This document shows positions 6,495 to 9,541 of a stretch of 9,541 nt of DNA, in pieces. Origin of the DNA: JBDHZK01 sp039811865 (GTDB taxonomy: Bacteria > Actinomycetota > Actinomycetes > Propionibacteriales > Propionibacteriaceae). The position numbers were made by a program, and so were the translations under genes. The stretch lies in assembly GCA_039811865.1 (NCBI GenBank), contig JBDHZK010000107.1, forward strand, positions 1-9,541, read 5' to 3'. The first letter of the stretch is position 1, and each line of letters opens with the position of its first letter. Under the pieces are notes generated by a model, which saw nothing but the letters and a program-made list of their open reading frames with translations, had not been told where the DNA came from and searched no databases.

Positions 6495-7184
6495 GTGACT
6501 GGCGAGCATCCGTCCGTGCGGCGGCGCACCCTGGTGGGCGGGGCGGCCTGGGCGGTCCCCGCCGTTGTGGCGGTGCATCCGGCCGCGTCCGTGGCGGCCT
6601 CGCTGTGCTCGCCCATCACGTTGAACTGGAACAACCAAACCACCGGCTCTACCTTCAGCTCCACCACCCTCGGGACGACGCTTGGCACCACGACGGTCAC
6701 CGAGAGCCTCACCAGCACGGTCTTCACCGCATCCAACAACAACGTTGTCACCTACGCGACGGCGGGCGGTTACACCGGAAACCGCCTGCGGTTCGCCTTC
6801 GACCACACCAAGGGCGCCACCGAGACCGTCACCTTCACCTTCTCCCAGCCGGTGATCGGCCTGACGTTCACCTTCTACAACATCGACGCCAGCAGCGCGA
6901 ACAACTTCTCCGACCGCATCGAAATGCAGACGTCCGGCTACACGTGGACTCAGCCCAGCGGAGGCCAGGTCGCGTTCGATTCGGCGACCAACTCCTTCTA
7001 CAACCCGACCGACGGGGTGCTGGCTTCAACTTCGAACCTCGGCAATGTGACCGTCGACTACGGAAGCACTTGGCTGACGTCGATGACCTTTCGCTACTAC
7101 CAAGGGCGCTACGTCAGCGCCAACCCCAACACCGATGTGTTCGTCGGGCTGAGCAACCTGACCTTTACCCCGCAGAATTGCTGA
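6495..7184 (+). CDS. Secreted beta-rich protein with Tat-like signal peptide, function unknown
   Basis: A 229-residue protein I cannot assign to a named family. It begins with a twin-arginine-like signal, R9-R10-R11 followed by TLVGGAAWAVPAVVAVHPAA, with a likely cleavage near ASVAA-S (about 35-37); this RR-TLxxGAAWAVP form is frequent in exported actinobacterial proteins. The mature part is rich in Thr, Ser, Asn and aromatic residues in alternating hydrophobic patterns (VTFTFSQPVIGLTFTFYNID, 112-131), suggesting a beta-sandwich. Aspartates at NIDASSANNFSDR could bind calcium. Only two cysteines remain, C38 at the mature N-terminus and C229 as the last residue, which could form a disulfide joining the ends. 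No LPxTG, lipobox or membrane anchor is seen, so it is probably released. GTG 6495 is preceded by six G at 6485-6490. GC content looks lower than in its neighbours, which hints at accessory origin. Confidence 0.8.
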   Translation: MTGEHPSVRRRTLVGGAAWAVPAVVAVHPAASVAASLCSPITLNWNNQTTGSTFSSTTLGTTLGTTTVTESLTSTVFTASNNNVVTYATAGGYTGNRLRFAFDHTKGATETVTFTFSQPVIGLTFTFYNIDASSANNFSDRIEMQTSGYTWTQPSGGQVAFDSATNSFYNPTDGVLASTSNLGNVTVDYGSTWLTSMTFRYYQGRYVSANPNTDVFVGLSNLTFTPQNC

Positions 7185-7199
7185 CCGCTGGCTCACGCG

Positions 7200-8048
7200 T
7201 CAGGGCAGCGTCAGGATCTCCGCGCCCTCTGCGGTGACGGCGAGCGAATGCTCCCATTGAGCGCAACGTGAGCCGTCCAGCGTGACCACCGTCCAGCCGT
7301 CCGGCCACACCCGCGACTCCGGGGCACCCAGGGTCAGCATCGGTTCGATGGTGAAGGTCATGCCCTCCTCGATGACGGCGTCGTAGCGCGGATCGTCGTA
7401 GTGCGGGATCACCAGTCCGGAGTGGAAGGTCGAGTGGACGCCGTGACCGGTGTACTCGCGGACGACGCCGTAGCCGAACCGGCGCGCGTACGACTGGATC
7501 ACCCGCCCGATGGTGCTCACTTGCCGCCCGGGACGCACCGCCTTGATCGCTCGGTCCAGGGCCTCCTTCGTGCGCTGCGCCAGCAGCCGTGACGGCTCGT
7601 CCACGTCGCCGCAGAAGAACGTGCCGCAGTTGTCGCCGTGGACGCCGTCGACAAACGCCGTTACGTCGATCTTGACCAGATCGCCGTCGGCCAGGGGACG
7701 CTGGTCGGGGATGCCGTGGCAGATCACCTCGTTCACCGAAGTGCAGATCGACTTGGGGAAATGCCGGTAACCCAGCGCCGAGGGGTAGGCGTTGTGATCC
7801 ATCAGGAACTCGTGGGCCACCGCGTCCAAGGCATCCGTCGTGACGCCCGGCGCAATGGCGTCCGCCGCGATCTGCATCGCCTGCGCGGCCAGCTTGCCGG
7901 CGACCCGCATCTTCGCGATGGTCTCCGCGCTTTGGACGTGGCTGCCGGTGTACCGCTTCGGTCCGGGGTGCCCGACGTACTCGGGTCGCCCGATGTGTTT
8001 CGGCACCTGCCGGGTCGGGCTCAACGGATAGGCCTTGATCGCGCTCAC
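7200..8048 (-). CDS. map: Type I methionine aminopeptidase (MetAP1c-like)
   Basis: A 282-residue M24A peptidase that removes the initiator methionine from new proteins. The five metal ligands are D128 (VKIDVTAF), D139 (HGDNCGTFF), H202 (YTGHGVHSTFH), E235 (FTIEPML) and E266 (QWEHSL); H111 in EVICHGIPD lines the substrate site. The N-terminal extension of about 40 residues has SPTRQVPKHIGRPEYVG, matching the proline-rich extension of M. tuberculosis MetAP1c (MapB), and FHSGLVIPHY resembles the mycobacterial FHNGLVVLHY more than the E. coli sequence. The start is GTG 8048. The bases before it read CCCCTCCT, the opposite of a Shine-Dalgarno sequence, and a good promoter ends eight bases upstream, so translation is probably leaderless. 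It converges with the secreted-protein gene, with 15 bases between stops. It is not next to adk or secY, where map often sits, so it may be one of two copies. Confidence 0.96.
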   Translation of the reverse strand: MSAIKAYPLSPTRQVPKHIGRPEYVGHPGPKRYTGSHVQSAETIAKMRVAGKLAAQAMQIAADAIAPGVTTDALDAVAHEFLMDHNAYPSALGYRHFPKSICTSVNEVICHGIPDQRPLADGDLVKIDVTAFVDGVHGDNCGTFFCGDVDEPSRLLAQRTKEALDRAIKAVRPGRQVSTIGRVIQSYARRFGYGVVREYTGHGVHSTFHSGLVIPHYDDPRYDAVIEEGMTFTIEPMLTLGAPESRVWPDGWTVVTLDGSRCAQWEHSLAVTAEGAEILTLP

Positions 8049-8064
8049 AGGAGGGGATCATAGT
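8035..8064 (+). promoter_or_regulatory. Candidate divergent promoter for the 63-residue protein
   Basis: TTGATC at 8035-8040 and CATAGT at 8059-8064 are separated by 18 bases; TCATAG at 17 bases is the alternative register. A start near 8071 would leave a leader of about 23 bases carrying AAGGAGGA. The -10 shares four bases (8059-8062) with the map -10 on the other strand, and its -35 lies inside the first codons of map. Confidence 0.4.
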
Positions 8065-8084
8065 GAGGACAGCCGCCCGCTCAA
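8057..8084 (-). promoter_or_regulatory. sigma-A type promoter of map (leaderless)
   Basis: Read on the minus strand: TTGAGC (plus 8079-8084), 16 bases, TATGAT (plus 8057-8062), eight bases, then the GTG of map. Both hexamers are close to the consensus (TTGACA/TATAAT), and the -10 distance puts the start of transcription at or within two bases of the start codon. The -35 overlaps the first two bases of the ribosome site of the divergent small gene. Confidence 0.65.
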
Positions 8085-8093
8085 GGAGGAAGC

Positions 8094-8285
8094 ATGGCCG
8101 AAGGCCAGTGGTATTGGTGCCTGACGCATCACCGGGTCGAGCCGTACGAGGCATGTCGCTCCGAGGTGCGCCTCGGCCCGTACGCCACCCGCGAGGATGC
8201 CGCGAACGCGCTCGAGAAGGTTCAGGAGCGTAACGAGGCCTGGGAGAACGACCCTCGCTACGCCGATGAGAAAGAGGACGCCTAA
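8094..8285 (+). CDS. Small conserved-looking actinobacterial protein, 63 residues
   Basis: A 63-residue acidic protein with a strong ribosome site, AAGGAGGA at 8083-8090, before ATG 8094. Residues 1-21 have an aromatic/His/Cys cluster (QWYWCLTHHRVEPYEAC) with C9, H12, H13 and C21, a possible single metal site. The rest (LGPYATREDAANALEKVQERNEAWENDP) reads as a strand-turn followed by a helix, and the LGPYxTxEDAxxAL phrase resembles SPOR-like repeats; I recall similar short actinobacterial proteins being labelled SPOR-domain or hypothetical, but cannot confirm it here. There is no signal or membrane segment, so it is probably cytosolic. It is divergent from map with overlapping promoters and converges with the Nudix gene. 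Function is unknown. Its codon pattern and ribosome site argue that it is real. Confidence 0.82.
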   Translation: MAEGQWYWCLTHHRVEPYEACRSEVRLGPYATREDAANALEKVQERNEAWENDPRYADEKEDA

Positions 8286-8291
8286 GCGGGA

Positions 8292-8346
8292 CTGATGGCG
8301 TCCAGGAGACCATCGGGCGTTCCGGGCTAGCCGCCGGATCGATCCG
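8292..8346. terminator. Possible bidirectional termination region between convergent genes
   Basis: Between the small gene (stop 8285) and the Nudix gene (stop 8383) lie a weak hairpin, 8292-8298 with 8310-8316 (seven pairs including one G-T, loop 11), and a perfect 12-base palindrome CGGATCGATCCG at 8335-8346. The convergent layout calls for a terminator here. There is no T-tract on either strand, so the call is tentative. Confidence 0.25.
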
Positions 8347-8382
8347 CCCGCCAAGGTCGGCCGGTCCCGCCGGGCGCCGCGA

Positions 8383-8844
8383 TCAGTTGACGTCGCCGAG
8401 GTAGATCGGACGCCGGTCGGCCGGCGTCAACAGCCAGGTCTTGACTACGCGCGGCCACAGGGGTGCGTCGGCGAGTTCGTCCAGCCCGACCCAGCGGACC
8501 CCGGACTGGAAGCGGTCGCCCGTGCCGGGGTTCACCGGTTCCACCCGGTCGGGCAGGCGGCACCAGAAGGCGTGGTCGACCTGCTGGAAGTGGGGGTCGA
8601 GGTAGCCGTGCTCGTGATGGGCCGCAAGGTAGTCGCGGACCCAGGCGAGTTCGCCGATCTCGACCTCGCACCCGATCTCTTCCAGGCACTCGCGTTGCAG
8701 CGCCTGGTGCAGCGTTTCGCCGTGTCGTTGCCCACCGCCTGGGATCATCCAGAACTCGTCCGAGCCATTGTTCACGGTGACGAGCAGTTGCCCGTCTCGG
8801 ACGATCAGGGCCCGAGCGGCCGATCGGACCCCGCGGCTGGACAC
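8383..8844 (-). CDS. Nudix hydrolase
   Basis: A 153-residue Nudix (MutT-like) hydrolase, an enzyme that cleaves nucleoside diphosphates linked to another group. A complete Nudix box runs from G37 to C59: G37, x5, E43, x7, R51-E52, then E55-E56-x-G58, with the metal-binding glutamates intact. The N-terminal strand RSAARALIVRDGQLLVT and the GSDEFWMIPGGG lead-in are typical. The WCRLPDRVEP and RWVGLDELADAPLWP segments after the box match the usual second half of the fold. The substrate cannot be inferred from these features. Start is GTG 8844, with no good Shine-Dalgarno sequence but TACGCT six bases upstream. It lies 130 bases downstream of pntB on the same strand, and the distance with its own candidate promoter suggests separate expression. 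Confidence 0.92.
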   Translation of the reverse strand: MSSRGVRSAARALIVRDGQLLVTVNNGSDEFWMIPGGGQRHGETLHQALQRECLEEIGCEVEIGELAWVRDYLAAHHEHGYLDPHFQQVDHAFWCRLPDRVEPVNPGTGDRFQSGVRWVGLDELADAPLWPRVVKTWLLTPADRRPIYLGDVN

Positions 8845-8850
8845 CTCGCG

Positions 8851-8856
8851 AGCGTA
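8851..8856 (-). promoter_or_regulatory. Candidate -10 box for leaderless Nudix gene
   Basis: On the minus strand TACGCT (plus-strand AGCGTA at 8851-8856) fits TAnnnT and lies six bases before the GTG start. A weak -35-like TTCGCC is 18 bases further upstream. The spacing matches that seen at pepP. Confidence 0.35.
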
Positions 8857-8890
8857 TCCGCACTCACCCCGGTCGGCGAATGCGGGCCTT

Positions 8891-8912
8891 GACCTGGGCG
8901 CGCGCCCAAGTC
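8891..8912. repeat. 22-base near-perfect palindrome between pntB and Nudix gene
   Basis: TGGGCGCGCGCCCA at 8895-8908 is a perfect 14-base palindrome, and GAC 8891-8893 with GTC 8910-8912 extends it to 22 bases with a single mismatched position (C8894/A8909). It could be an intrinsic hairpin that ends pntB transcripts, although no T-tract follows on the minus strand, or a protein-binding site about 57 bases upstream of the Nudix start. Confidence 0.5.
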
Positions 8913-8974
8913 CGCCGGTTTCCCGGCTGCGCGATCACCCGGCCGCTCGACGCCGTCAACCGGCGAGCCGGCGG

Positions 8975-9541
8975 CTACAAGGCGGCCAGGATGTCCTCCA
9001 CGCGCTCCTTGGCGTCGCCGAACAGCATCGCCGTGTTCTCCTTGAAGAAGAGCGGGTTCTGGACGCCCGCGTAGCCCGCGTTCATCGACCGCTTGAACAC
9101 GATCACGTCCTTGGCTTCCCAGACGTGCAGCACGGGCATGCCCGCGATCGGGCTGTCCGGCTCGTCGATCGCGGCGGGGTTGACCGTGTCGTTGGCGCCG
9201 ATGACGAGCACCACGTCGGTAGCCGGGAAGTCGGCGTTGATCTCGTCCATCTCCTCGACGATGTCGTAGGGCACCTTGGCTTCGGCCAGCAGGACGTTCA
9301 TGTGTCCGGGCAGGCGGCCGGCGACCGGGTGAATGCCGAACCGGACGTTGACTCCGCGCTCTCGCAGACGCCGGCTGATCTCGGCGACCGGGTATTGGGC
9401 CTGCGCCACCGCCATCCCGTAACCGGGAGTGACAATCACCGACTTGGCCCGCTTGAGCAGTTCGGCGACGGCCGCTGGGGACGTCTCGCGGTGCGTCCCG
9501 TAGTCGCGGGCAATTCCGGTGACGGCGCCGTCGGAGCCGAA
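8975..9541 (-). CDS. pntB: NAD(P) transhydrogenase subunit beta, C-terminal domain (partial, cut by window edge)
   Basis: The last 188 residues of PntB; the frame stays open to the right edge, so the membrane part and the start lie outside. PntB with PntA couples hydride transfer between NADH and NADP+ to proton flow across the membrane. The visible part is domain III, the cytoplasmic NADP(H)-binding domain. It contains VIVTPGYGMAVAQAQYPVAE, the dinucleotide-binding loop; RFGIHPVAGRLPGHMNVLLA; EMDEINADF; VIGANDTVNPAA; and VFKRSMNAGYAGVQNPLFF, all nearly identical to E. coli PntB, ending in DAKERVEDILAAL. The first visible residues (FGSDGAVTGIARDYG) are the linker from the membrane domain and differ from the enterobacterial sequence, as expected. 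The stop is TAG at 8975-8977. pntA is probably further right on the same strand. Confidence 0.96.
   Translation of the reverse strand, partial: FGSDGAVTGIARDYGTHRETSPAAVAELLKRAKSVIVTPGYGMAVAQAQYPVAEISRRLRERGVNVRFGIHPVAGRLPGHMNVLLAEAKVPYDIVEEMDEINADFPATDVVLVIGANDTVNPAAIDEPDSPIAGMPVLHVWEAKDVIVFKRSMNAGYAGVQNPLFFKENTAMLFGDAKERVEDILAAL

Noticed and set aside
7178..7212. Hairpin between the convergent secreted-protein and map stops
   Set aside because: CTGAC/GTCAG gives only five pairs with a 13-base loop and no T-tract.
8880..9074. 64-codon plus-strand frame starting at 8880
   Set aside because: No ribosome site. It overlaps the end of pntB antisense and has no recognisable features.
1..9541. 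CRISPR array, insertion sequence, tRNA, prophage or toxin-antitoxin module
   Set aside because: No regularly spaced direct repeats, transposase or integrase motifs, tRNA-like cloverleaf or paired small toxin/antitoxin frames were seen on either strand.

Overview
This is a stretch of high-GC bacterial chromosome, most likely from an actinobacterium. The methionine aminopeptidase is of the mycobacterial MetAP1c kind. The RNB nuclease and the short 63-residue protein have an actinobacterial look, and several genes appear to start without a Shine-Dalgarno sequence, as is common in that phylum. A family such as Propionibacteriaceae would fit, but I cannot fix the genus from this window. Coding is dense, and no tRNA, insertion sequence, CRISPR array or prophage gene was seen.

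Layout. 1-126 is non-coding and rich in inverted repeats. 127-2734 (minus strand) holds a CorA-type metal transporter preceded in transcription by an Xaa-Pro aminopeptidase. 2824-6388 (plus strand) is an RNA-linked cluster: a histidine phosphatase, a coiled-coil C4 zinc-ribbon protein, an RNB-domain exoribonuclease, a one-pass membrane protein whose start codon overlaps the nuclease stop (ATGA), and then the RNase P RNA gene (rnpB) a few bases after the membrane-protein stop. 6495-7184 (plus) encodes a secreted, beta-rich, Thr/Ser/Asn-rich protein with a twin-arginine-like signal; this is the one gene of accessory character. 7200-8048 (minus) is methionine aminopeptidase. 8094-8285 (plus) is a small cytosolic protein divergent from it. 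8383-8844 (minus) is a Nudix hydrolase. From 8975 to the right edge (minus) lies the C-terminal NADP(H)-binding domain of the transhydrogenase beta subunit, cut by the window.

How the genes relate. Most are housekeeping: N-terminal protein trimming (two M24 'pita-bread' metallopeptidases, Map and PepP), RNA processing (RNB nuclease beside RNase P RNA), Mg2+ uptake and NADPH balance. No obvious multi-gene novel system is present. The points most worth following are the RNB / membrane protein / rnpB arrangement with a possible rnpB promoter built on a stop codon, the overlapping divergent promoters between map and the small protein, a recurring leaderless-start pattern on the minus strand, interleaved inverted repeats just before the zinc-ribbon gene, and the unrecognised secreted protein.
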